From the NCBI RefSeq assembly GCF_017355955.1, contig NZ_JAFFID010000006.1, positions 186,001 through 250,000 on the forward strand: a DNA stretch of 64,000 bases. The letters are read 5' to 3'. The notes under the pieces are model-generated. The model had not been told where the DNA came from. It was given only the letters and a program-made list of their open reading frames with translations, and made no database searches. The DNA comes from Sabulibacter ruber. GTDB taxonomy: Bacteria; Bacteroidota; Bacteroidia; Cytophagales; Hymenobacteraceae. Below are positions 17,454 to 24,316 of the stretch, piece by piece. Numbering within the stretch: the stretch's first letter is position 1; the number at the start of each line of letters is the position of its first letter. Position numbers and translations under genes: made by a program.

Positions 17454-18479
17454 ATGGAAAATATGACTTTAACCTTGAAAGAACAGTGGGATGCTCTGAA
17501 GGAGGGGAACCCCAGGCTGCGCCTCCGGGATGCCGCCCTGCAGCTGGGTGTGACCGAAGCAGATTTGGTGAACCTGAACGTAGGCCATGGCAATACGCTG
17601 CTGCGGCCCGTTTTTCAGGAGATCCTGTGCGAGGTGGAGCAACTGGGCTACGTGATGGCCCTCACCCGCAACGACCACTGCGTGCATGAGCGCAAAGGCG
17701 TGTACCGCAACGTGACGTTCAACGGGAACATCGGCCTGGCGGTGAACCCCGATATTGATCTGCGCCTGTTTATGGGGGGCTGGAAGTTCGGGTTTGCCGT
17801 GAACGAGGGCGGAAGGCTCAGCCTGCAGTTCTTTGGGAAAGACGGGGAGGCGGTGCATAAGATTTACGTGACCGACCAAACCGATGTGGCCGCGTATCAC
17901 GCTCTGGTAGCCAAATACAAAGCCAAAGAGCAGGAGCAGACGCTGGAGATTGTACCCTCAACAGGACCGAAGGAGGAGAAACCCTATGACGAGATCGATA
18001 TTCCCGCCTTTCAGCAGGCGTGGCTGAACCTTGAAGACACCCATGCCTTCCACGGCATGTTGCTGAAACATAAAGTCTCCAGAAGGCAGGCCATGCATTT
18101 GGCACCTTCCGGCCACGCCCAACCGCTCCGATTGGATAGACTCAAGCAAATCATGCAGGCCGTATCGGAGCGAGACGTGGAGATCATGGTGTTCACCGGC
18201 AGCGCCGGCTGTATCCAGATTCACACGGGAAAAGCGAAGAAGCTGGTGCAGACGGGGCCTTGGTTCAACGTGCTGGACCCCGAGTTCAACCTGCACCTGC
18301 GCGAAGACGGCATCGCCTCGCTTTGGATAGTGAAAAAGCCCACCGTTGACGGGCCGGTGCACAGCATGGAGGTTTTTGACAAAGACGGCGGTATGGTGGT
18401 GCAGTTCTTCGGGAAGCGCAAGCCAGGCGTGCCTGAAAGCGAAGAGTGGCGGACGGTGTTGCAGGAGTTCGGTGGTTAG
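17454..18479 (+). CDS. hmuS: Haem-degrading/haem-trafficking factor (HmuS/HemS-like)
   Basis: 341 residues in two related halves, each of the HemS/ChuS fold (about 8-165 and 185-335). The repeat is visible in paired phrases: FMGGWKFGFAVNEGGRLSLQFFGKDGEAVHKIYV versus DPEFNLHLREDGIASLWIV with SMEVFDKDGGMVVQFFGKR. The middle segment VSRRQAMHLAPSG lies where HemS proteins carry the haem-ligating His. Family members bind cytosolic haem and some cleave it to free iron. It is the last enzyme gene of the operon and fits use of imported haem as an iron source. Confidence 0.9.
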   Translation: MENMTLTLKEQWDALKEGNPRLRLRDAALQLGVTEADLVNLNVGHGNTLLRPVFQEILCEVEQLGYVMALTRNDHCVHERKGVYRNVTFNGNIGLAVNPDIDLRLFMGGWKFGFAVNEGGRLSLQFFGKDGEAVHKIYVTDQTDVAAYHALVAKYKAKEQEQTLEIVPSTGPKEEKPYDEIDIPAFQQAWLNLEDTHAFHGMLLKHKVSRRQAMHLAPSGHAQPLRLDRLKQIMQAVSERDVEIMVFTGSAGCIQIHTGKAKKLVQTGPWFNVLDPEFNLHLREDGIASLWIVKKPTVDGPVHSMEVFDKDGGMVVQFFGKRKPGVPESEEWRTVLQEFGG

Positions 18480-18573
18480 CTGACGCAGCTTTGGGGCTAT
18501 TTTTCGGAAAACAGCTCCAAAGCACACTTTTCCTGCCCCAGAATTCTTGTTCAACCAATAACCACAGATTGAG

Positions 18574-18894
18574 ATGTGTGACACCAAGCCCCTTAGCCAG
18601 AAAGGCTCTACCTATGTAAACCAGTGTGATGCCTGCGATTCAATCTTCCTGTGGCATAACAATGTCATGCTCACCTATACCCCAGAGGAGTTTGCTTCCT
18701 TTATAGAGGTCATCAGTGGGTTTGCCTTCGCGAAATGTGCGCAGGTTTTCCCAGACGGCGAAGAGCGACTGGTGATCCGTACGCCACAGCGGTTCGTCAG
18801 CCTGGCATTTGCCAGGAAGGAATGGGAAGACCTGCACGAAGCATTGGCAGCAGCCCAGCACCTACGACAGGTGCTTGCCTTAATCTCGGGTTAA
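18574..18894 (+). CDS. Small conserved Cys-containing protein of the haem operon
   Basis: 106 residues, no signal peptide. A CDACD pair near residues 18-22, plus Cys2 and a later Cys, could form a small metal or redox site. The fold looks alpha/beta with LTYTPEEFASFIEVI and VSLAFARKEWEDLHEAL helices. It resembles short uncharacterised proteins (DUF6686-like) that I associate with Bacteroidota haem loci, but that link is from memory. It lies 94 bp after hmuS and directly before the operon terminator. The function is unknown. Confidence 0.7.
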   Translation: MCDTKPLSQKGSTYVNQCDACDSIFLWHNNVMLTYTPEEFASFIEVISGFAFAKCAQVFPDGEERLVIRTPQRFVSLAFARKEWEDLHEALAAAQHLRQVLALISG

Positions 18895-18913
18895 ACAACT
18901 GTGTTTACACCCC

Positions 18914-18960
18914 TAAGGCCCAAAGAGCACTCCCGTCTGCTCTTTGGGCCTTATTTTTTT
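18914..18960 (+). terminator. Strong intrinsic terminator of the haem operon
   Basis: A perfect 16-bp stem (TAAGGCCCAAAGAGCA with its complement) with an 8-nt loop is followed directly by a run of T residues. It lies 20 bp after the last gene of the haem operon. Confidence 0.95.
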
Positions 18961-19347
18961 CAAGTGCCAAACTAATCGTCGCCTCAATAGATAGGGTGAA
19001 AATGATCTAATCTTTTAAGGGTACAGAAAACGTTTTTGGTGACAGAAGGGGTGATATCAAATGGGAAGGAAAATGGATCTTGTTAGGTACAAAGCAAATC
19101 GCGAGAGATTACTTCCATGAAAAATTTTCATAGCGACAGGAGAAAGTATTTCAATTTACTGATATTGGAACTGTTAATGAAGGTGTGGTAACTGTTATTG
19201 AGAAATGTGGAATTCCTCAACCGGATTAAAGCAGAATGCACACCAGCATGGCGCATAAGCCATGCTTCGACCAACGGCCCTTTACGCCTCATGCACGAGG
19301 GCGTTAGCAGTTATATAAAAAACAACGTGGGAACGAGAAATAAAAGA
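18961..19347. other. AT-rich junction with cassette-end-like sequence
   Basis: Composition drops sharply after the haem-operon terminator. One frame ends ...GTVNEGVVTVIEKCGIPQPD before a TAA at about 19227 and looks like the tail of a lost upstream gene. At 19246-19309 there is a GCATGGC/GCCATGC hairpin and an end GAGGGCGTTAGCA that matches the end of the element after the next gene (see findings). Confidence 0.45.
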
Positions 19348-20025
19348 ATGAATAGAGAAGAAATTGAGGCATTGTTTGTGACTGTTCCGCCAGGAGCTGT
19401 TCTTATGAGAGACGATCGAACAAAAGAAACTTGGTCGGTTAACATAGATTCCTTTGAACTCTGTAAGTTCCCGATAACGCAAGAAATCTATAAAGCAGTA
19501 ACTGACGAGAATCCTTCGACATTCAATGGGGACAGATTACCAGTTGAAACAGTCTCTTGGATTGAAGCGGTGATTTTTTGCAATGAACTATCAGAGTCTC
19601 TAGGAAAAGACACATGCTATACCATTGACTTAGGAACTGAAAAGATAGCCGTTAATCCAAAGGCTAATGGATTTCGACTACCGACAGAAGCTGAATGGCA
19701 GTATGCATGTCAGGCGGGAACGAAGGACATCAGACACGGAGATTTGAATGAAATTGCTTGGTTTAAGGAGAACTCGAATAATAGAACTCAGGAAGTTGGA
19801 CAAAAGAAACCTAACGAATGGGGGTTATATGATATGTTGGGCAATGTTTGGGAATGGTGTTCTGACATATATGACGAAACCGTTTACGGAACTTACCGTG
19901 TTTTCCGCGGTGGCGGTTGGTGCGACCAAGAAAGGAGTGTAATGGCGACAACTCGAAGAAGAAGTCACCCATTCTCGTTTAAAATAGAAGACTTAGGATT
20001 TAGAATTGCAACCAACTCTAAATAG
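19348..20025 (+). CDS. SUMF1/formylglycine-generating-enzyme-like protein
   Basis: 225 residues from the ATG at 19348 (MNREEIEALF); the frame is open 50 codons further upstream but that part overlaps a repeat-like element. FGE-sulfatase domain landmarks are FPITQEIYKAV, PVETVSWIEAVIFCNELSE, GFRLPTEAEWQYAC, YDMLGNVWEWCSD, FRGGGWCD and LGFRIA. Many SUMF1-domain proteins are not true formylglycine generators. The C-terminal catalytic Cys pair of real FGE is not evident, so a structural or regulatory role is likelier. It has no signal peptide. Its base composition is far more AT-rich than the haem operon and it is flanked by attC-like sequence, indicating transfer. Confidence 0.8.
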   Translation: MNREEIEALFVTVPPGAVLMRDDRTKETWSVNIDSFELCKFPITQEIYKAVTDENPSTFNGDRLPVETVSWIEAVIFCNELSESLGKDTCYTIDLGTEKIAVNPKANGFRLPTEAEWQYACQAGTKDIRHGDLNEIAWFKENSNNRTQEVGQKKPNEWGLYDMLGNVWEWCSDIYDETVYGTYRVFRGGGWCDQERSVMATTRRRSHPFSFKIEDLGFRIATNSK

Positions 20026-20036
20026 TAAAAAACAAA

Positions 20037-20166
20037 AGCTAACAATGAATATAGCTTATGGCGGGTGAACGGTTGCAAGCAAGGACTCAGCTCTGTAAAT
20101 AGGTTCATCCGCGGTGGATAGGAACGCGCTCTGAAACCGCCACAAGCCATATGCGGGCCGTTACCT
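20037..20166 (+). repeat. attC-like integron cassette site
   Basis: A 130-bp imperfect palindrome just after the SUMF1-like gene. The outer boxes AGCTAAC (20037-20043) and GTTACCT (20160-20166) are inverted with one mismatch. After 5 bp and before 7 bp respectively come the inner arms 20049-20064 and 20137-20152, which pair at 14 of 16 positions. This R''-L''...L'-R' spacing is that of integron attC sites. No integrase gene is present in the window. Confidence 0.55.
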
Positions 20167-21048
20167 ATAATATAATCCAAGAGCCATGGCAGCTACCTGG
20201 ATCAATTAACTCCTTTCCTTTCTTACTGTCCTATTCATCATGAATATCCCCGTGTGTCCGGGTAGCGTAATACTAAGGAGTATATATGGTACGAGCCGCT
20301 CATTCAAATCATAGAAGGTTTGATCAATGCTGGTTCCAAGGCAGATTGCACTTCTTGCCATTTCTAGCATAGCTTGGCCAACCAGATAAACAGGCCTGCC
20401 AATACCCGGGCCCCACGGTCTGACCCAATGCGTTTCAATCGGAAACTATACCCCGCCTATCAAATACAAGCTACCCAAGCATATCCCTTTGCTGCGTAAA
20501 GAAGGAAATGCGCAGAAAATTACGCACCCTAAGACATGGCTTTCTAAGGGATGAAATGCAGCAGGGAAGCAAAAGTTGTACATATATGTGTACGCAGTAA
20601 AAGAAAAACGCCTGTAATGCAATGCAAAACAGACGTCTCTAAAATTCGATGTGGTCGCGTAGGGATTTGAACCTTAAACGGAGCATTCATACGTGTAGCC
20701 CTCCTTATGCAGTACCTATTATCTGTTTATTTTCATAAAGAACCATCAAATCCACTTAGTTAACAACTAGTATTCATTACATTTTTAATTTTTACTTTTT
20801 TTATACTAAATTAATATTTCAAATTAATTAATCAATTAACTAATTTACTTATTAACAAATTAATTAATCAATAAATTAACATATATATATTCTTAATAAT
20901 TGACCATCTATATACTTTTATTATGTTTTAATAATTATCAATAAGCACAAATAAAGGTGCAGACATAAGGTTTTATTCCACAAAACACAATAAGATCCTT
21001 TGCACTTATATAAAAGATTAAAATTAACACCTCTAATAAAATGCAATT
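20167..21048. other. Gene-free AT-rich region
   Basis: About 880 bp with no convincing frame. It holds a GTACATATATGTGTAC near-palindrome (20578-20593), a tRNA-3'-end-like sequence (20652-20673) and a very AT-rich tract (about 20740-21040) with repeated TTAATTAATC-type runs. It looks like decayed mobile-element DNA downstream of the recombinase. Confidence 0.5.
20652..20673 (-). other. tRNA 3'-end-like fragment (possible att relic)
   Basis: Read on the minus strand this is GGTTCAAATCCCTACGCGACCA: a T-arm with GGTTCAAATCC, the acceptor strand and CCA. No D-arm, anticodon arm or 5' acceptor strand is found next to it, so it is not a working tRNA. Such 3' fragments are left where elements integrate into tRNA genes. 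Confidence 0.5.
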
Positions 21049-21711
21049 TTATCCTGATGAGCCTTTCAGCAAATAGTGCACTGTTCCCTTCATAAACGGC
21101 TTACCGTTTCGGGTGACATACCCTCCCTCGTTCAGTTCTTCCGCGATTCGCTGATAAGTATAGCCTTTCTCCCGGTAGATCCGGATCAGCGTGAGCGCCT
21201 GCCGGTTGCGTTTATTCTGGTTCGCATTATTCCTGCGCACCGCCAGTCCTTTCACCCGTGCCTCCTGGGTGAGGTTCGCAGGGGTACCTAGGGTAAACCC
21301 CTGTTCCTTCTTCGCCTTCAGGGCAGCTTTCGTCCGGGAAGAGATCAGCTCCCGCTCGTGCTGGGCGAGCACGGCGAAGATCCCGATGGTGAGGGTGTTA
21401 GCCTCCGGCATGTCCGCGCACACGAAATCCACCCCGCTGTCCCGCAGGGTGAAGATGAAGGCCGCGTTCCGGCTGAGCCGGTCCAGCTTGGCGATGATCA
21501 GCGTCGCCTGGGTCCGCTTCGCCCGGTCGATGGCCGCGACCAGCTCCCCCCGGTTGTTCTTCTTCCCGCTCTCCACTTCCGTGAACTCCTCCAGGATCAG
21601 GTCGTGCTGTTTGACGAACTGGCGCACGGCCGAGCGCTGCGCCTCCAGCCCCAGTCCCGACTGCCCCTGCATCTTGGTGGACACCCGGTAATAGGCGACA
21701 TATTTCCTCAT
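21049..21711 (-). CDS. Serine site-specific recombinase (resolvase/invertase family)
   Basis: 220 residues from the ATG at 21711 (MRKYVAYYRVST). The catalytic Ser is Ser11 in YYRVSTKMQGQSG. Other resolvase landmarks are EVESGKKNNRGEL, LIIAKLDRLSRNAAF and the E-helix start FAVLAQHERELISSRTKAAL. A short C-terminal HTH-like DNA-binding part follows (ALTLIRIYREKGYTYQRIAEELNEGG). The size fits small resolvases, not large phage integrases. It cuts and rejoins DNA through a phosphoserine link. It lies upstream of a gene-free AT-rich region and close to a tRNA relic and attC-like element, so this is an accessory insertion zone. Confidence 0.93.
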   Translation of the reverse strand: MRKYVAYYRVSTKMQGQSGLGLEAQRSAVRQFVKQHDLILEEFTEVESGKKNNRGELVAAIDRAKRTQATLIIAKLDRLSRNAAFIFTLRDSGVDFVCADMPEANTLTIGIFAVLAQHERELISSRTKAALKAKKEQGFTLGTPANLTQEARVKGLAVRRNNANQNKRNRQALTLIRIYREKGYTYQRIAEELNEGGYVTRNGKPFMKGTVHYLLKGSSG

Positions 21712-21761
21712 CTTTTCCCTCTTCCGTCGATTTTCCTGTAAAAGTACAAACAAACGGCACC

Positions 21762-21801
21762 TTGTCAAACTTTACAAACGCACGATTGAAAAGTTTGACA
21801 A
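21762..21801. promoter_or_regulatory. 12-bp inverted repeat upstream of the recombinase (res-like or operator)
   Basis: TTGTCAAACTTT (21762-21773) is exactly inverted as AAAGTTTGACAA (21790-21801), with a 16-bp spacer. It lies 51-90 bp before the recombinase start. Twelve-bp inverted half-sites of this layout are typical of resolvase-binding subsites, which also overlap the recombinase promoter. Confidence 0.5.
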
Positions 21802-22478
21802 CACACTCCAGGCTACTTTCCTTAGCAACCCACTCAGCCATCCCAATCAGGTTAGCATACCCATTCGCCTATCCTTAGGGCTATTGATCCGTCAACCAGG
21901 AACGCAAAAGGAAAGGCAAAATCAGGTTTGTCAGGAGGAGGCATCCCACCTGCTTGGATTGCTCCCGCTGGTACCCGGCGCTTCTTCACCACCATCGTAC
22001 TGAAGGTGGCGGAGATAGGATTGATTCGGTTCTATTTTAGTATGGTGCCAACCATACGCAGGGACTTCATCCGAAGGCCGAGGGGTTGCCGTAAAATTTG
22101 GGGCTCAACTCTCTGCCGCTGTCGCCGTCCAGCAGGCATACGCCCCGTGCTTTCTCACATCAAGACTTAAGATGCCGTCGGAAGGAGGAAGGGGATGCGC
22201 AGAAAGCCAGGGACTAATAAGGCAAGCAGTTGGTCATCGTTGGAATCATCTCCTATTAGTGATAGACTAAAGCGCCGGTAGGTGTAAGGGGTGGTTGTCT
22301 TTCCGGCAAACAGTTACCCACCTTATATAAAGTTAAACGAGTCAGACTACCCACTTTCCCAGACGGCTCACTTTTAACCGCCCGTGAATCCGGCATGCTT
22401 ATCTTCTGTTTTCGGCTGCTGAGGTACTGCTAATAAAAAGCGGAAACTGATTTCGCGTAATTAACGGCTTTTTTTCCC
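21802..22478. other. Intergenic region upstream of the accessory cluster
   Basis: About 680 bp. A plus-strand frame at 21928-22170 has no recognisable domain and poor coding character. I see no RNA gene. Its right end leads into the dyad and promoter-like sequence in front of the gene at 22600. Confidence 0.5.
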
Positions 22479-22500
22479 TAAACGAAATGAATTTCGTTTA
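22479..22500. promoter_or_regulatory. Perfect 22-bp dyad, candidate upstream activator site
   Basis: TAAACGAAAT-GA-ATTTCGTTTA: 10-bp perfect arms around a 2-bp centre. It lies about 40 bp upstream of the -24/-12-like element and 100 bp before the first gene of the cluster, a usual position for a sigma54-activator or repressor site. Confidence 0.55.
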
Positions 22501-22537
22501 CACCCTCCAAAACAACCACTATAAGCCGTTTTTTGTC

Positions 22538-22555
22538 TTGGCATAGTCCTTGGCA
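22538..22555 (+). promoter_or_regulatory. Candidate sigma54 (-24/-12) promoter
   Basis: TTGGCATAGTCCTTGGCA compares with the sigma54 consensus YTGGCAC-N5-TTGC. The -24 TGGCA is intact and the -12 element reads TTGG at the standard spacing, or TGGC with one extra base. Predicted transcription would start about 35 nt before the ATG at 22600. A sigma54 activator gene lies at the end of this cluster. Confidence 0.4.
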
Positions 22556-22599
22556 ACTGTATAGCGAAAGCATTCATTTATTCAGTTAAACCTAAGATT

Positions 22600-23490
22600 A
22601 TGCATGACATCGATCGAACCTTAAGAGAGCAAGAGTTTGGGAATGAACTTGAGTTTAGCCAAGCGTTCGGAAACGAGCTTGGGCAGGAAACTGGCTATGA
22701 ATTTGGACAGGAAACAGGATATGAATTTGGGAATGAATTCATACAAGAACTAAGCCAGGAGTTTAGTCCTGAAATGGAATATGAATACCAGGGAGAAACG
22801 CAGGGGAACCTGGAAATGGAATTGACGAATGAACTGCTTGCGGTAACGAACGAGCAGGAGTTAAATCAGTTTGTGGGTAACCTGATGGGCAAAGTAGCAA
22901 AAGCAGCTTCGGGCTTTGTCCAGTCCCCTACCGGACAAAGTGTAGGCCGTTTCCTCGTTAATTTCGGAAAAAACACGCTTCCACAGTTGGCATCCAACGT
23001 GGGTGGGCAGGTTGGGAGTGCTTTAGGGGCAAGGGCCGGCCAGGCAATCACAAACCATATAGGTAACAGGGTTATTGGACAGGCCGTAAGCGGTGGTCTG
23101 AAACAAGGAGGCGCATATCTGGGAAAACAAGGTGGTGCCTGGCTAGGAAGTAAAGCCGGTAATTTGTTAGCGTCTACAGCCCAACGGGTCTTTAACCTGG
23201 AATTGGAAAGCTTAAGCCCGGAAGAAAGTGAATACGAAATTGCCCGTTCGTATGTACAGTTTGCCTCAGAGGTGGCTAAAAGAGCCAATGCGGCCATCAG
23301 AAACAATCCCTCCATCGGCTTATCCAATCTCTCCCGAAACATTATTCCTCAGGTAGCACAGCAATATGCCCCCGGCCTTCTCCGCATCAAATACAAGGGA
23401 GGCGATGGCATGAACACCTTTATTGGCCAACGCCGCAATGGCACCTGGATAAGAAGGGGACGGTCCATCATTCTTTATGAATTCCAATAA
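22600..23490 (+). CDS. Acidic-repeat/glycine-zipper protein, paralogue A
   Basis: 296 residues, unknown function. Residues about 10-72 are an acidic, aromatic low-complexity region with repeated QEF/NEF/YEF units, including a tandem GQETGYEF. Residues about 93-205 are Gly/Ala-rich with GxxxG spacing (NVGGQVGSALGARAGQ, then GGAYLGKQGGAWLGSKAG), suggesting membrane-inserting or tightly packed helices. The C-terminal domain has ELESLSPEESEYEIARSYV and ends WIRRGRSIILYEF. No signal peptide is present. It is paralogous along its length to the next gene. Similar acidic/Gly-zipper proteins ending in (K/R)W(I/V)RRGR-hydrophobic occur in other phyla as I recall, without known function. Confidence 0.8.
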   Translation: MHDIDRTLREQEFGNELEFSQAFGNELGQETGYEFGQETGYEFGNEFIQELSQEFSPEMEYEYQGETQGNLEMELTNELLAVTNEQELNQFVGNLMGKVAKAASGFVQSPTGQSVGRFLVNFGKNTLPQLASNVGGQVGSALGARAGQAITNHIGNRVIGQAVSGGLKQGGAYLGKQGGAWLGSKAGNLLASTAQRVFNLELESLSPEESEYEIARSYVQFASEVAKRANAAIRNNPSIGLSNLSRNIIPQVAQQYAPGLLRIKYKGGDGMNTFIGQRRNGTWIRRGRSIILYEFQ

Positions 23491-23557
23491 ACCACGCCGT
23501 TGGACTTAGTCAAACCTGCTAAAACAATGAATCTCTAAATACTAAAACTCAATTATC

Positions 23558-24316
23558 ATGTACGACAACAGAGAATTAGAATTCGGCAACGAACTGGAGT
23601 TCGGCAACGAGCTAGGCCAGGAATTCGGCCAGGAATATGGTCAGGAGTTCGGAAGCGGCCTTGGCCAGGAGTTTAACCAGGAGTTTCTCACCGAGTACCA
23701 GGGAGAGAATGAATACCAAGGTGAAAATGAATTCCAGGGCGAGTTGAATGAAAGCCAGGAATTGGAATTGGCTAACGAGTTGCTGAGTGTGAGCAATGAG
23801 CAGGAACTAAACTACTTTCTGGGCAAACTGGTTAAAAGAGCCGGTAGATTTATAAAATCTCCAGTTGGGAAAGCATTGGGTGGCGTTCTGAAAAGCGTGG
23901 CGAGAAAAGCATTGCCCTGGGCCGCGGGAGCCTTGGGAGGTGCGATTGGTGGACCATTAGGCGCTATGGCGGGCCGGCAGTTAGGCTCTATGGCTACCAA
24001 GCTTTTCGAATTGGAGCTGGAAGGACTTAGCCCAGAAGACCGGGAATTTGAAGTAGCCCGCGCCTATGTCCGGTTCGCCAACGATGCCCTGCGCAGGGGA
24101 TCTGCCATGTATAGAAGTAATCCGGGAGCCCAGCCCAACCAAATCGTAAGAGCCGCCCTGAAGCAATCTGCGAGTAAGTATGCTCCAGGCCTTCTAGCTA
24201 AAAACGCGGGGTTGGGGGGAGGAAGTAGCAGCCGGTTAAATGGCAATGGAACAGCCGGAGCCAACCGGGGAAGTTGGGTCAGAAGAGGTAGGACATTGAT
24301 TTTATATGATGCATGA
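23558..24316 (+). CDS. Acidic-repeat/glycine-zipper protein, paralogue B
   Basis: 252 residues with the same plan as its upstream neighbour. An acidic repeat region (about 5-68) has LEFGNELEFGNELGQEFGQE units and a YQGENEYQGENEFQGE triplet. A shorter glycine zipper (about 118-148, AAGALGGAIGGPLGAMAG) follows. The C-terminal domain has ELEGLSPEDREFEVARAYV and YAPGLL, ending WVRRGRTLILYDA. No signal peptide. Paralogue A has a longer Gly/Ala segment; the C-terminal domains align almost gap-free. The stop overlaps the next start (ATGA), implying translational coupling. Possible roles, all inference: a secreted or membrane-active peptide-like product, a scaffold, or a substrate of the protease encoded next. 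Confidence 0.8.
   Translation: MYDNRELEFGNELEFGNELGQEFGQEYGQEFGSGLGQEFNQEFLTEYQGENEYQGENEFQGELNESQELELANELLSVSNEQELNYFLGKLVKRAGRFIKSPVGKALGGVLKSVARKALPWAAGALGGAIGGPLGAMAGRQLGSMATKLFELELEGLSPEDREFEVARAYVRFANDALRRGSAMYRSNPGAQPNQIVRAALKQSASKYAPGLLAKNAGLGGGSSSRLNGNGTAGANRGSWVRRGRTLILYDA

Noticed and set aside
20740-21040. AT-rich repeats considered as a CRISPR array or replication origin
   Set aside because: No regularly spaced direct repeats with unique spacers, and no DnaA-box cluster or dnaA/rep gene nearby.
21928-22170. 80-codon plus-strand frame before the accessory cluster
   Set aside because: No recognisable motif, no clear start context, isolated between regulatory-looking sequences.
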